Shown piece after piece: positions 11,401 through 24,055 of a stretch of DNA of 64,000 nt (its first letter is position 1; each line of letters opens with the position of its first letter). Source of the stretch: Lentinula raphanica (Eukaryota; Basidiomycota; Agaricomycetes; Agaricales; Omphalotaceae); contig JANVFP010000017.1 of assembly GCA_027919835.1 (NCBI GenBank), positions 496,001 through 560,000 on the forward strand, given 5' to 3'. Under the pieces are notes generated by a model that saw nothing but the letters and a program-made list of their open reading frames with translations, was not told the DNA's origin and did not search any database. Made by a program: the position numbers and the translations under genes.

Positions 11401-14400
11401 TTCCTTGAGCTCGAGCGTTTTTTCAGTGTTCTTTGCTGACACTGTCTTTTCAGTCAGTTCGCCCGTCAGCTTGTCGACACGGTCCTGTAGTTCCTTTTGT
11501 TTGACCACGAAGGTCTGCTGAGAAGCCTTCGCGATCGAGGCGTGAGGATCCACTGAAATGATTATGGATGTAATCGCTCACTGTAGCCTTTGCTAATTCC
11601 CTTGTGAGCTTCCGATTTTCCTTAGTGAGTTTGTCGATTTCCCCAGCTTGAGTGACCTTTTCAGAACTGACAAGCGAAGACTGCTCCTGGATGTTCTATG
11701 AGACACAAAATGACTAGGAAAACTCATCTCCTGACTTTCAAAAGTGACAGCTCCGCCTTTGAATCCTCCAGATCATCTCGAAGCTCCTGGATCTTAATCT
11801 CATCGTCCATTTGAAGAGTCTTGAGAGCGGATTCCTTCTCCTCCAAGGCATTCTGTATTGCAGTAAGCCAGTATGCGACCAAAATGATAGCTTGAAACAC
11901 AACCTTTTGCTCCGCGATACTTTTACGCAAATTTTCAATGGTTTCGAGGTTCTTCGAGTTTTCTTCCTAATCGAATATAGGATGGGTATGTTGTGTATAT
12001 GAATATCATGATTCAGTTAATCACCTTTTTTGTTTCAAGGCTCTCCGTGAGAATCTTCTCTGTATCCTCCTTTGCCCTTGCCAATTCGTTCAGCTCTTGG
12101 TTCTTTTCCTTCTGGTATTTTTCAAATCGGCCCTGAGGGGTTTCAGGACTATCTGCCATCACAGTATGAATATGATCGGCGAACCTTCAAATCTTCAAGC
12201 TCGCGGGTCAATTCTCCCTTCTGACCTTTAACTTCCTACAAAGATTGACGCGACGTCAGCGCGCACACTGAACAGTACAAAGCAAGTGTCTTACCTCCAA
12301 TTCGTCTGCTAAGTCGTCCTTCTCTGACGCAAGCGTGAGGTTCTTTCCGCCAGCTTGTTCGAACGATTCTGTGGTACGAGCCAGTTCGTCTTGGCACTGG
12401 GTGAGTTCGTTTTGACACTGGGTCAGTCTGGTTTTCAATGTCTCGTTTTCTGCATTCAAAGCTGGCTCGCTGCTGTTCATGTGTTCCTTCAATAACTCGA
12501 GCTCGGACGTCTGCTTCGTTAACGTGTTTTGGGTATTCTAGGGATGTAGAGTCAACCTCAACTCTCAACTAGCCGCTGGTCGTTACCTACCTGTAATGTG
12601 GCGTGCTCGGAAGCCAGCTTGTTGGACAATTCTTCGATAGTCTTAGTGTTTCGCTGTCTCTCTTCCTCCAAGTCTTTCTCCCGTTGGCCCAGTGAGCTCT
12701 TCACCTCCTAGAAAGCCATATTGAGATTGAATAGGGCAACAAATGAACCATGGGTACCGCGAGTTCAACGACGCGAGCGTTGTTTCGCTGTTTCTCTTCC
12801 TCCAATTCTTTCTCTCGTTGGCCCAGTGAGCTCTTCACCTCCTAGAAAGCCATAATGAGATCGAATAGGGCAACGAATGAACCACAGCTACCGCAAGTTC
12901 AACGACGCGAGCGATGTTTCGCTGTTTCTCTTCCTCCAAGTCTTTTTCTCGTTGGCCCAGTGAGCTCTTCACTTCCTAGAAAGTCATATTGAGATCAAAT
13001 AGGGCAACGAATGAACCATGGCTACCGCAAGTTCAACGCCGCGAGCGTTGTTTCGCTGTTTCTCTTCCTCCAATTCTTTCTCTCGTTGGCCCAGTGAGCT
13101 CTTCACCTCCTAGAAAGCCATATTGAGATCAAATAAGGCAACGAATGAACCGTGGCTACCGCAAGTTCAACGCCGCGAGCATTGTTTCGCTGTTTCTCTT
13201 CCTCCAATTCTTTCTCTCGTTGGCCCAGTGAGCTCTTCATCTCCTAGAAAGCCATATTGAGATCGAATAGGGCAACGAATGAACCATGGCTACCGCAAGT
13301 TCAACGCCGCGAGCGTTGTTTCGCTGTTTCTCTTCCTCCAATTCTTTCTCTCGTTGGCCCAGTGAGCTCTTCACCTCCTAGAAAGCCATATTGAGATCAA
13401 ATAAGGCAACGAATGAACCATGGTTACCGCAAGTTCAACGACGCGAGCGTTGTTTCGCTGTTTCTCTGCCTCCAAGTCTTTCTCTCGTTGGCCCAGTGAG
13501 CTCTTGACCTCCTAGAAAGCCATATTGAGATCGAATAGGGCAACAAATGAACCATGGCTACCGCAAGTTCAACGACGCGGGCGGCAAGGGCGTCCGCAAG
13601 CTCCTGGCGGGCAGTAGAGTTGATCTCTGTCTTCAAACTCGATAATTCTCTCTCGCGTTGAACTAACAGTTCCTTCGTATTCTGGCCAGGTCAATGAGAT
13701 TGAGGTTGAATATTTCATTTGGAAAAAAATACCTGAAGTTCTTGGGCTTGATTAGTGAAGTCCATGGTCAATCTCATCACCTCCTCCCCGGTGAGGCTGA
13801 CCTGAAATACCAACATTGATGCATGATCTAACTATATACAATGCACGCACTGGCTCGGACGATATGTTCTGCAGTTCATCATTCTCGGATGAAGAATTAG
13901 GCTGGTTCGACTGTGAAACCGGTAGAATCATTCATAAGAGAACAACAGAAAGAGTTAGACTTACTTGACTGAGCAGAGTAATATGCGATCTTGTCAACTT
14001 TGCGTGAGCCTCAGAGAGCGTGTGCATTTGATGTTGCGTCGAGAGTAATAAATTCTAACATCATGTAGCATTATGTTTTCAACATTGGAATTGACTCACT
14101 TGCACAGCAGCTTTCTCTGACTTCATATCATCGTACTCGCGAGCAAGCCGTTTATTCAGCTTGATATCGGGTGATCAGCTTCGCGCAAGCGCTTGGACGA
14201 TTCAATGTATACCTTCTGAGCAGCCAGGAGTTGCTTGGTGACGGATTCATATCTCACACTCATATCTTCGTTCTTCAACAAAATCATCTTCGACGCAGGT
14301 TCCTATTGGCATAGTGAGTAACAGTGAACAATGGACACAGACGGTGCCACTCGCTACTATCGGATCTTTATCATGTTTATCAGGTTTCTCGTCACTGCGA

Positions 14401-14609
14401 CTGCGTTTCTTCCCTTTTGCGATAGGTGATACTTCCAACATATCGACGTCATCATTAGTTGAGGGTACTTCTTCTGAATTTTGAGAAGCCGCTGGCGCAG
14501 GATTGCCTTGAGGTTCTGGGTTCTGTTCGGACTAGCTAGATCGTTAACATCAACTTTTCATGAGGCGAGACGAGACTGGTCGCACATTTGAACTCGGGTT
14601 TGTATCCAT
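8413..14609 (-). CDS. Giant multi-exon coiled-coil protein with WN/SDEED C-terminal region
   Basis: Start ATG at 14609-14607; exon 1 is only 24 bp (MDTNPSSN), followed by an intron ending before 14531. Exon 2 carries a basic nuclear-localisation-like run (GKKRSRSDEK). About 25 short exons from about 14.2 to 10.1 kb then encode almost uninterrupted coiled coil, for example KSRLEATKKALGEQEKKVAALQEQ. They include six tandem 84-bp exons (annotated separately). Downstream come an acidic/basic linker with KKRKPK motifs, a domain with ESDWNQMFILNLANECQ (8951-9402), a 52-bp intron (8899-8950), and a last exon with GVEFMSDEED and VLHLKWRVPYFTRLFIFID, stopping at 8413. This C-terminal region matches an uncharacterised Agaricomycete family with a DGMSSDES-type motif that I recall near transposons. 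One in-frame TGA near 9520 (after VESKTG) may be a real nonsense codon or a missed intron. Function unknown; a structural or tethering role is inference. Confidence 0.6.
12708..13561 (-). repeat. Tandem 134-bp exon-intron repeat (six units)
   Basis: Landmark sites recur exactly every 134 bp (12709, 12843, 12977, 13111, 13245, 13379, 13513). Read on the minus strand, each unit is one complete 84-bp exon plus one complete 50-bp intron running GTAGCC...TTTCTAG. Exons: 12758-12841, 12892-12975, 13026-13109, 13160-13243, 13294-13377 and 13428-13511. Each encodes 28 residues (EVKSSLGQREKELEEE then KQRNNARVVELA or close variants), which is exactly four heptads. The flanking exons (12592-12707 and 13562 upward) are diverged relatives. 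Introns are as similar as exons, so the unit was copied as genomic DNA. Confidence 0.92.
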
Positions 14610-16290
14610 CTCCAAAAATTCGAAGTTCGAACACTGTGGGCTTTCAAAAATCGGCCTGTCGGAAAGAAAGGTAGCAAAAAACGATTATTTCCACATGGTA
14701 TACCGAACACGTTGTCCTACATGCATCAAGGCTAAGCGCACCAGCGCTCTAAAGAAACTGTCAGCTTGTCATTGGCCATGTGCTTCAAATCTCGCACCTA
14801 TGACGATCCAGCATCTTTTCGATATATACTATTCCTTCCTCGTCTTGTTCATCAGAATCACGATGAGCGTAGAAAATTGAGGTGCGTGGACCCACGTCTT
14901 AATTTAGATGGTACGGAAGGAAGGAAGGAATCAAGGTCTTCATTTCAGTATGTGTAGAGGTGCATTGGCCACACAGGTAATTGCTGAATTTGCGAGTCCC
15001 ATCAGAGCATCGGTGCCAACGAAAGCGAGACCTGTGGAAGCCGTGAAGGAGATGAGGGAACAATCCACGAGCTAACACATAGCTCAATGGGAGCTTGTCT
15101 CTCTGCCGTGAAACCGTCCTCAGTGGCGAATCCAGGATTGTATAGTTCGAAGTACGTTGCACTGTCGATTAGACGCCGCATGCTGTTGGGATGTGCTAGA
15201 ATTGAGGGATGTTTAAGAGACCAACTCTAGTACGATGCCTCATCAAGAGTTCGAGCTCTTCCGACTTGTAAACGCTTTCAATACGACGTGCGGCTTGTTT
15301 TCTGGCGATGTATCTGCATACGAATATTCTCAAAAAAGCCTGACGCGTACTTTGAAAAAATCTTCTGAAACTGTGTTCGTTCTGAATCATCCACTCTATA
15401 CCAATCCCGTTCGGCTCTGTATTCAGATTTCGTGTATCTCCCCATGCTCGATTTGCCCAATACAGTCTTTCTAGGTGAGTGTTGTAGCTCAATTTCCTAC
15501 ACGGGTTCATGGTAGTTTAGCCGAGTTCGAATACTGTAGCAGATGCACTAACCTGTTAGTCGTATTGCAAAGGTTTCAGCCAAAGGTGAATGGAACTCGT
15601 TCAAGGTACTCTGATCACAATCCCCGCGGACGTCGTTTCCGAAAACCTCGTTCTTTTATTGTCGAAACCAGCAGGGTCCAAGGGACTTCGGAAGCCTGTC
15701 CATATGCGCTGAGATGTTCAGAGCCTGCACAGCTCTAGAGCAATGACATATGTTACTTACCAGAGAGCCACCAATAGTGAGCAAATGATACACTCCTTCC
15801 TAGAATGCTCCAAGTTTATCCGGGTTCAACTTCAAAATCTGACTGAACGGCCGTCAGATCCAGGAAAGACTTTTTCGTACGCGTTCGGCTCGAAAAGAAT
15901 GTGATTGATGCGAACTTGGATGGCTGCGAGACAGCTAGGGCCTTCGTTCGAGATGAAGAAGTGAGAAATGCCAATGGTTGAGAATTGATTGGTGACCGGA
16001 AGCTTTGAAGACGAGTCGCGGTACTTATGTAGATTTGACGCCAGAAATGGCAGTTAGTTCACAGAACGCTTCAACTTTCCAAGCCAGAAACATTCCATAA
16101 TACATAGATTCTCATCTGTTTCCATTCCAATTTCCGACCGCCTGAGTTACAACCCCTCCTGCGAGCGGGTCTTGAAGCTTGAAGCTTGAAGCTTCACTCT
16201 TCGAGCTTGTCATTGACAAATTGCACCGGTGACCGGATTTCACCTAAACAGGGACAGATTCGGAAAGATATCCCGTTTACCGACCTCGTG
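14610..16290. other. Gene-poor stretch
   Basis: Several short open frames on both strands without domains or good splice context. The motif GAAGCTT is repeated three times around 16170-16195. Probably the promoter side of the giant coiled-coil gene and degenerate sequence. Confidence 0.35.
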
Positions 16291-16291
16291 G

Positions 16292-16300
16292 TATAAATAG
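16292..16300 (+). promoter_or_regulatory. TATA box
   Basis: TATAAATAG about 35 bp upstream of the ATG at 16335, with pyrimidine-rich sequence between them. A good core-promoter candidate for the following small open frame. Confidence 0.45.
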
Positions 16301-16334
16301 AACCTTTCTTCACAGACTTCAAGCCACATTCTGC

Positions 16335-16544
16335 ATGGGGTGGATTATCTACGTCTCAACTTCTCTCCTCATCTTAATAGCCGCAACCTCCACCGTCAAG
16401 CTAGACGGGCGCGACGTCACAGGTTATCTATATACGATGATCTTTGTGTCTATCGGTCTCCTTTTAGCCATCCAATACAGTACTACTTTTGACGTTTGTC
16501 CTCCTCTTTTTTTTCTTTGCCAGTGTCTGAACTCTGCCTCCTAG
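16335..16544 (+). CDS. Small hydrophobic protein, possibly truncated
   Basis: The open frame starts 35 bp after a TATA box and begins MGWIIYVSTSLLILIAATST, followed by a second hydrophobic stretch (LYTMIFVSIGLLLAIQYS). That gives two predicted membrane segments in 69 residues. A GT...CAG stretch near 16495-16524 could be an intron. A MITE begins 60 bp downstream and may have cut off a longer gene. Not recognised; function unknown. Confidence 0.4.
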   Translation: MGWIIYVSTSLLILIAATSTVKLDGRDVTGYLYTMIFVSIGLLLAIQYSTTFDVCPPLFFLCQCLNSAS

Positions 16545-16606
16545 CATCCCTTTACTCAATTTCCTGATTCACTTCAATGGGTGTTCGAACGTATCACAAA
16601 GACATC

Positions 16607-16828
16607 AGGAAAAATCTATCTAGGCCCAGGTTGCCTGGAGACACCCCCAAAATTCCAGGCAGTTTCAAGTTCTTGAAATGATTTTAAGTCAACTTTATGT
16701 CTTCAGGCTTACCTGAGTTGCTTTGAAAATCTTTGGAAATCTTTGAGAATCTCTGGGAAGCCTGGAAAGCCTAAGCTTTTGGGGGGTGTCTCTAGGCTCT
16801 CTGGGCCCAAGGTATTTTTCCTGATGGA
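16607..16828. mobile_element. MITE with terminal inverted repeats
   Basis: The left end reads CATCAGGAAAAATC and continues to GAGACACCCCCAAAA. The right end is its inverse, TTTTGGGGGGTGTCTC ... ATTTTTCCTGATG, giving inverted repeats of about 50 bp around a spacer of about 120 bp. No coding capacity. The target duplication is not clear. A related partial copy begins at 58757. Confidence 0.7.
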
Positions 16829-19800
16829 GCTGGACAACTCCTTGATCAAAAGATCAACACGCAGTGTGTGCATATTCCCCATCACTTGATACGCATTGTT
16901 GCCTCATTGAAATTCATTGCTAGCATTCTGAGGAAAGTTTTGGCGTCAGCGTCGAACTATCAATGTATCTGTCTCCGTAGTACTTCGGAAATTGGAACGG
17001 CATCTTGCTACAAACTCGAAAATATAACCTCTCAACTTATCACAGCATGTAGTACAATCGAGGCCCTTCGCGATTAGAGTCTTGGACGTTCGGGTGGTGT
17101 ACAAGATACTATCGCTTTCACAGGTAGTGATCAGGGAGCAGTGAGCACTTGGGAGATCCATGGCGCCAACGGTCGTGAGTTGACTTCTCTTTGATTTCTC
17201 TTGAGGTGGAGAATCTGCATGCGTGAACATACTGCGCCGCGGCAGCGTTAGTCGCTTGACCAAGTTCTTGTTTCTGCCTTTCTCAATTCCTACGTACTAA
17301 AGAAAACAAATTGGTAAGATCTACAGGCGTCACCGACCGTATTTAATAATGAAACTGTCTCATGTTCTATATTCAATCAGGACCAATGAAGAAGGTATTC
17401 CGAATCCTGGCCGACCTGAGTCCTGACTCGGAGGTGAACTCGGATATGCAGAAGCTCGTCATGAACATTGATTTCCAAGATAGCCCCGGCGTAACTTCTA
17501 TGAGGGCAGTCATATGTCTCTGTGGAACAAACAGAGGCACGAAGACCTGGACAACGAGTCGTAGAATCGACGGCCAAAGGCCGTCCCTTGTTTCAAACGC
17601 TCTTCCTGTATAAGATCACAATTATCTGTTATTTTCCACTTATCGGGCTCTCATGAGTCTCATCGGGCTCTCACCTACTTTCTGACCGATTTGAGACCAT
17701 TCTATTTCATCCACGATCTACAAAGTGAAACTTTTCTTACCAGCAGCGAACACTCCAAGCAACCGTAGCTTCCTGCAAACGAGGCCAAACGCGTGGAACA
17801 GGCGTTGACAAAAGCACAGGAGTAATCAGCTCCCACTATGACAGCTCGAGTGCTACGACAAATACAACACTCTATTGCGATCTGCTACCATTCATCAGCT
17901 AGAGGTCAAATTTTCGCAAATCTATCCGCCACGCCCAAAAACCTCCAAAAACTTAACTCTTTATCCCTACTACGCCCATCTTCCTGGTGATAATCGTTGT
18001 CCTGCGGCTTCGTCTGATAATCATTCCAAAGAGTCAAGACATCCGTCAAAATATCTCACCAACTTGAACCATGGCCAGACTTAGCCCATTCCTACTGTAC
18101 ATAGCTATCAGTGTTACGCGCGACACGTTTGATTACAATTTACGACTCACCGTTGTGATTACGAATTGCCCATCCTCCCTCCCTCACTCCCTCCCGCCTT
18201 GACTGATACCCTAGTTGCAGTACAATGTGCTACTACAAGTTACCGCCTTCTTCTCAAAGTGCTTTGTAAAAAGTCCGAGTTATTCCATGACAGAAATCCG
18301 CAAACTGTCGCTCAAGCTTCTTTAAAAGACCACAAGTTCGGTCAACCAAAAAAGGAACACCTCTCAACCCTTCGAACTTTCCTACTCTTCGAAACCACGC
18401 CGTTCTTGTCGCCCTAGAAAAATATTACCCTTCTTCTGCGAAATACTCATATTATCTTTAGGGAATCCAAACGACAAACTCAATCATCTCGCCGGAACGT
18501 AAGCAGCATTGTACAGGGACTTGAATAGGACTGATGGTGGCACACTCAGCGCTGAGCCACCTCTTGGTACAAAAGCACAGACCGTGTTTTTGCTCTAATA
18601 GTAGTAATGCTCGAGGTAGTGATCTTCAACTCCTTGTTGTACGCGGGTATGCTTTTGCTTGTTCCCCGACCCGCTTCTTCAAGTGAAATTGCAAATCCAA
18701 TATCATCTGCATGTCCAAATTGGAACCATTGATGCCGCTAGATAATGATACCGGGAGGATGGATTCACCGAACAAATCTCGCCAATTCTTCGATGCGATA
18801 ATGGAATTCTGACCATTGAGCGGCGAAGGAAGAGTTGAACCTCCCCAGGAAACGAACGCCCAGCTACTATCCTGTCAATGTAAATCACGCATAAGATTCG
18901 GCTTGAGAATTCGGACGTGTGGTCTCAAACAGCGACTTCGCACCTGAAAAGCGAGGACGCAGTGCAGGGAGTCGCATCATGAGGGGTACTTGTTCAGCTT
19001 GAGCGTTGACTTGGAGTAGTCGCGGAAGTTTATATTTTTGTCAACCACAGGTCGAATATTCAGAACTTGTCAATACCCAGCACATCTCTTACCCAATACG
19101 CCCAAAGGATTCTCTTGTATAATGGCCGGCTGTTGTTTCGTTGTTGTACATATTTGCATACACTCGGTGGTCCTTCTATTCAACGGCGATACATTACATT
19201 CAATAGTCTATCAGGTTAGAATCATTGAATGTGATTACGGGTCGTCAGGATTCATCTGAAACTTGGTATGAGAGTGTTAGTGTTCGAACGTGGACGATAC
19301 ACCGCGAAATGTACCTCCCCTGAACCCTAGAAATCGGAGCAGGAGTACTAAGTTGTCGGGGCGCTAGCCATAACGATGATATCAGTTTGCAGCCACGACG
19401 AGAAAAGTTGATGCATCCCCATATTTGGGAGATTCCGATTCAACGATGGCGTGCTGATGAATTCAATGTTAGCTAGGAGCACAATCTGCGTTCAACCTTA
19501 CCATGGCCTATTCCATCCATAGTGGCAGAGTAAGACGAGACAGTGTTCTTCCAATGCCACGGCACCCGCGTGCTGGAGTTTGTATCAATTAAGATTAAAG
19601 ACGAGGCTGTGATCAAGTTAGCCAGACGATGTTGAACGTGTGAAATGCAGTAGGCCCGGGCCCGGCTCTCTATTTCCGGAGTATTTACTGTAACTTTTCT
19701 TGTTCTGGTCTTGTCCTGGTCTTGTCTCAACCAAAAATCTTCTATTTTCTGTCTTGTTCACCGAAACAAACTATCTCGACCCAATTGCAACCTATCTGTC

Positions 19801-19835
19801 AAAGTCAACTTCCGATCCATCCATCCATCCTGATC
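16829..19835. other. Gene-poor flank upstream of the Plavaka transposase
   Basis: No confident gene. Open frames at 17362-17613 (plus) and 16946-17263 (minus) have no recognisable domains. The stretch probably holds the 5' end of the Plavaka element, but I found no convincing terminal inverted repeats by eye. Confidence 0.35.
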
Positions 19836-22800
19836 ATGTACGGGCAATCTAGAGGGAAAAGGAGTCATCTAGAGTTACTACGATATGAATACCAGTCACT
19901 GTCTAATTCTGACGACAACGACGACGATGGTCGATCAACTTCGCCTGCGCTCAAGAAGCATCGAATTACATTGACCGAATCACCAGCAACAGGAACAACC
20001 GGCAGTACCGATGAACAAATTGTCAATGAAGAAATGCCAGCTGTGACGGGAGACACGGAACTGAGTCGTTATACTCAAGCGATACTCGATACCATGGTAT
20101 AAAGGTTGCGTTTTGGCTATTGAACATGACTGAATGCTACTCTAGGTAGAAGATATTGCGTCTTCAGAGGAATTCGCTTCTCACTCGAGTCGGCTGGTTG
20201 TACCGCGACTCATGAATCGGGCAGCGATTAAAGCTCGCTTCAAAGCTGATCAGATCAAGAAAGACTTGAAGGAATGTGCTTGCGTCCTCGCGGAGATTTC
20301 ATCCTCTGCTTCGTCTTCCGCCGTATGTCCAATCCTATCCATGGTCAAAGAAAGGGTGTCAGCAGATTGGAAAGAGGCTCAAAGAATTACGAGACAGGAG
20401 GCATCAGAGGATATAGAGGAGATTAGAGCAATGGTGGAGGAACTTCGAAGAACTCTCCATGAATGGCGTGCAGAATTTCCAAATACTTCTCCCATAAGAG
20501 TGAATAACGGTATGTATCGTCTCAGTTTCGTCGACCGCCAGAACTACCTGCTTACCATGATGAACTTCAGAACGAGCGTTCTCCGATCCAGGGAAGAGCC
20601 ATGCGATCCCGACTCTGATTGCCTACAGCTTGGCTCTTTCACAGCACCTATTTGCCGGGTTGAGTGAGACAAACACCAACATCATACTCCAGGTTCTACG
20701 TCTCTATGGTGCTGCAATGGCAACTCTTGGGGGCGGGACCAATATTTTACAAACACAATCCATTGATGATATACCTTCCCGAATCGAAACCGTCGAAGAT
20801 CGCTTCGAGCTTGACATCGGGACCGTGGTCTATGCTGTCTGCACCCGCTGTAATTATCCGTATGCACCCGAATCTTCTGCGAAATCCAAGTACCCTTTGA
20901 CATGCATGAACCGTTCCCCTCCTGAATCACCGCCGTGTAACACAACACTTCTTGATTCTAAAGGCAAACCATTGAAGGCTTACGAGTATTATCCGTTTTC
21001 TTTGTGGTTTGCTCAATTTGTCGCACAACCTGGAATTCAACAATACGCAAAGGGATTTTGCGATGAAGTCCTGAAAAATCCCATCGCACCCATGGATAAG
21101 ATCCATACTTGGGATGGAGATATCTATAGGTTGATTCCAGGTCCCGATGGAGAGCTTTTTGTGAATGGAGGGGAGGAGGGACGTTTCTTCTTCCTGCTGC
21201 ACCTAGATTTCTTCAACTCAGAAGGGACAACGGGAAGGGGTAAATATCGTTCTACTGGAATCGCTTCCATGAGGTGCCTCAACCTTCCGTACCACCTGCG
21301 GGAGAATATCAACAATATCTATATTCCTGGATTTTGGCAAGGACCGGATGAACCGTCCGGAAAGGATGGCCAATTCGCCCCTTTGCTCGAGCCCCTCATC
21401 AAGGACATGGAACAGGCATACACTCGCGGAATCATCTGCCACGGAAGTCCCCAAGAAGACGCTTCTTCTTGCCCAGGAGATGAGTGTACGTTCCGTTGCG
21501 TCGTTGCAGGTTCCTGTATGGATTTGAAGGCAGCTCGTCCGAGTTTGGGGCTCCGTGACGTGACATCGCATCATATCTGTGGAAATACCTGTACAGTGTT
21601 CCACAAGACCTGTACACTGCGAACGGATCATGAAAACTGGGCTAGGGCTGATGACGCCTTTCTACGCGAAGGAATGCAGAGATGGCGAGAGGCCCAATCA
21701 GAGAAGGAGCGTGAAGTCATTGCGGACTACTATGGAACTCGGCAAAGTGCCTTTGAGATCCTACCCTATTTCAGATTTTCTATGCAATCCATCCCGGACC
21801 CAATGCATGCATTCTACCATCGAATCGTCCACCTTTTCATCCGAAATGCGTTGAAATTGACCACCCTCAGCCGCACTGTGCCGCTACCGCAGGAATCTGA
21901 TATAGCCTTTTATCACAATTTTTTACCTCCTCCTCGTCCCCATCCCTCCCAGATTGCCTCGAAATCCCGCACCAGTGAAGAGTACTTGGCCTACTTGGAA
22001 TGGCATGACCTCTCGATAACTGAAGAGGGGGTTAGGCTCTCACGAATCAATGACTGGCTGTGGCCTGCCATGGAAGTCGATACGCGGGCTTTAGGGGACA
22101 TCATCAAAGGACACCAGTATCTGTGTCAAAGAAAGCCTACGACTGCTGAGACGAAGCAGTTGTCGAAGAAGCTCATGGACTTACGCTGGCACTCGCTAGT
22201 CTACATATGTAATGATCTGTGGATCTCGCCGGTCAAAGACTTGCTCGACGAGACCCAGTTCTCGAAGAACACCGTGAGTAGGAAAGAAATGGCTCAAGCG
22301 TTGCTTAATTGGGTGAGTGGAGCTTATTACGACCGCATACCTTGGTTCTTATTCTGCTTCATAGCGCGTGAACAACATCCATGAGGATGGAATTTATGTC
22401 TGGCCCCATTTTACTGTGAAAGATCGCCCTAATCCAACGGCACAGTGGGCACATCCTCTCACCATTCCCATTCCTGCTAACGATGCGAGTATACAACTCG
22501 ACGATCAGGACCGACAAATAGCCTTGTTGAATCTGGTTAACACCTTCACCTATGACTCTTCTGTCCGTGTTGGCCACATCCATCGTTATCTGTGCCAACC
22601 TCTTTATGATCGGGACAAATTGGAGAAGAGCTTGGAGACTGCAAATATGGATGCGCTCATGTATGTATGTCTGGACTTGAACAGAGTCCCTCGAACGCCT
22701 GTGTCTGGTAAAATGACAAAGGAGCTCCTAATTAGACAGCTCATTCACTGGGTGAGTGCATCGTCGTAACGAGCATTGACCATAGAGACTGATGATGGTG

Positions 22801-24023
22801 TTTCAGCGTCTCCAGAAGCCCACTGAACCCCTGTTGTGGCCGGCGATCAACTCTGGTGAGGTGCTTTCTCAAGTCCATCAGTGCTTCCGTGAAGTCCTCG
22901 TACCCTCTTACTTCAAAAAACCCCCATTCGATGCTTGTCTCAAATCTGGTGGAACCTTGAAGGCTCATGACTGGCGGGTGATCATCACGCTATATCTACC
23001 ACTTGCAATGCTCAGCTTATGGAGTGACAAATCACCCATCAGAGCTGACAACTCTGTTGACATGCAGTCCGTCCTCGAAACCGCTATGAATCTGACTTGT
23101 GCGTCTATCTTGATGGCCAAACGCTCAGTCACTTCCGAACAACGGCAGGCATTCCTCCAGCATTACAAAGCGCATGTTGAAGGACTAAAGCAGGCGTTCC
23201 CTGGATTTAGTGTGCCCACTCATCACGTCGCCTTTCATGTCTATGATTTCATTGGTCTTTTCAGTGGTGTGCGAAATTTCTGGTGCTTTGGGGGTGAACG
23301 CCTTGTCGGGAAAGCCGAGCATACCCCAACAAATCACAGGCCTGGTACGTGGATCTTCCTCATCTTAATGGAAACAAGTGATAATTTGTGTCACTTAACT
23401 TAGGCCAATTTGAAAACACACTCCTTCACAAATACAGCAAAGGAGTAATGATTCAACGTTGGCTCATGCGTCGAGATTTTCCACCACTCCTGAAGATATG
23501 CAACGATCTTCTCTATGAAACCTATCACTCTTCTACCGCCGAGGATGGGCAGCCCGGCATCAGAGTTGGTTCACGAGTCAAGAATCTGCCACGAGAGCTT
23601 TCTCGTCTGCTCGACGCACGTTATGTTCACAAGATTGCATCGTTCACACGAATTGAGAGTCAGAATCAAATGTTTGCTGTTATGGGTGCTGCAGGTCCAG
23701 GAAATAGTTTCATCTGCTTCCGATTACCAGGGGATTCGGAGTGGAGGGCAGGTCAAATCAAGTATATATTCCAACAAGAAGGTGGTCCTTTCAAGTTTGC
23801 AGTCCGAGAAAATATCGACGCAACTCAACGCCAGTCTGCAAAAGATCCTTTCAGAGGGTGGTGGTCTGGGGGTTTCGAGGCGAAACTCGTCTCAAGATCC
23901 TTTGCCACAAACCTGAGGATTGTGGATTGGGAGTGTGTGATTGCACATACTGCGCGATGGGATGTGATAGAAGGGTTGACACTAGTGGTCAATTTATCGG
24001 AGGTAACCTCATCTCTTTTTTGA
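19836..24023 (+). CDS. Plavaka/tnp2-type (CACTA-related) DNA transposase, apparently intact
   Basis: Six exons join in frame: 19836-20096, 20146-20509, 20571-22312, 22365-22751, 22807-23344 and 23404-24023 (1304 codons with stop). Introns are 49, 61, 52, 55 and 59 bp, all GT-AG. The N-terminal quarter is acidic then helical. A CTRCNYPY...C zinc-binding-like cluster follows. The DDE-type core shows LLHLDFFNSEG, RCLNLPYHLRENINNIYIPGF, a Cys-rich insert around DVTSHHICGNTC, RTDHENWARADD, and SIPDPMHAFYHRIVH (the tnp2-type DxMH motif). The C-terminal part has the family block HVAFHVYDFIGLFSGVRNFWCFGGERLVG. These features match Plavaka, the fungal CACTA-like superfamily (knowledge-based). No stop or frameshift was found, so this is the best candidate here for an autonomous transposon. 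The last intron is optional: GTAACC...TTTAG near 24000 would only change the last residues. Confidence 0.82.
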
Positions 24024-24055
24024 TGAAGTGGAGGTCACTCAATGGCTACGTTTAG

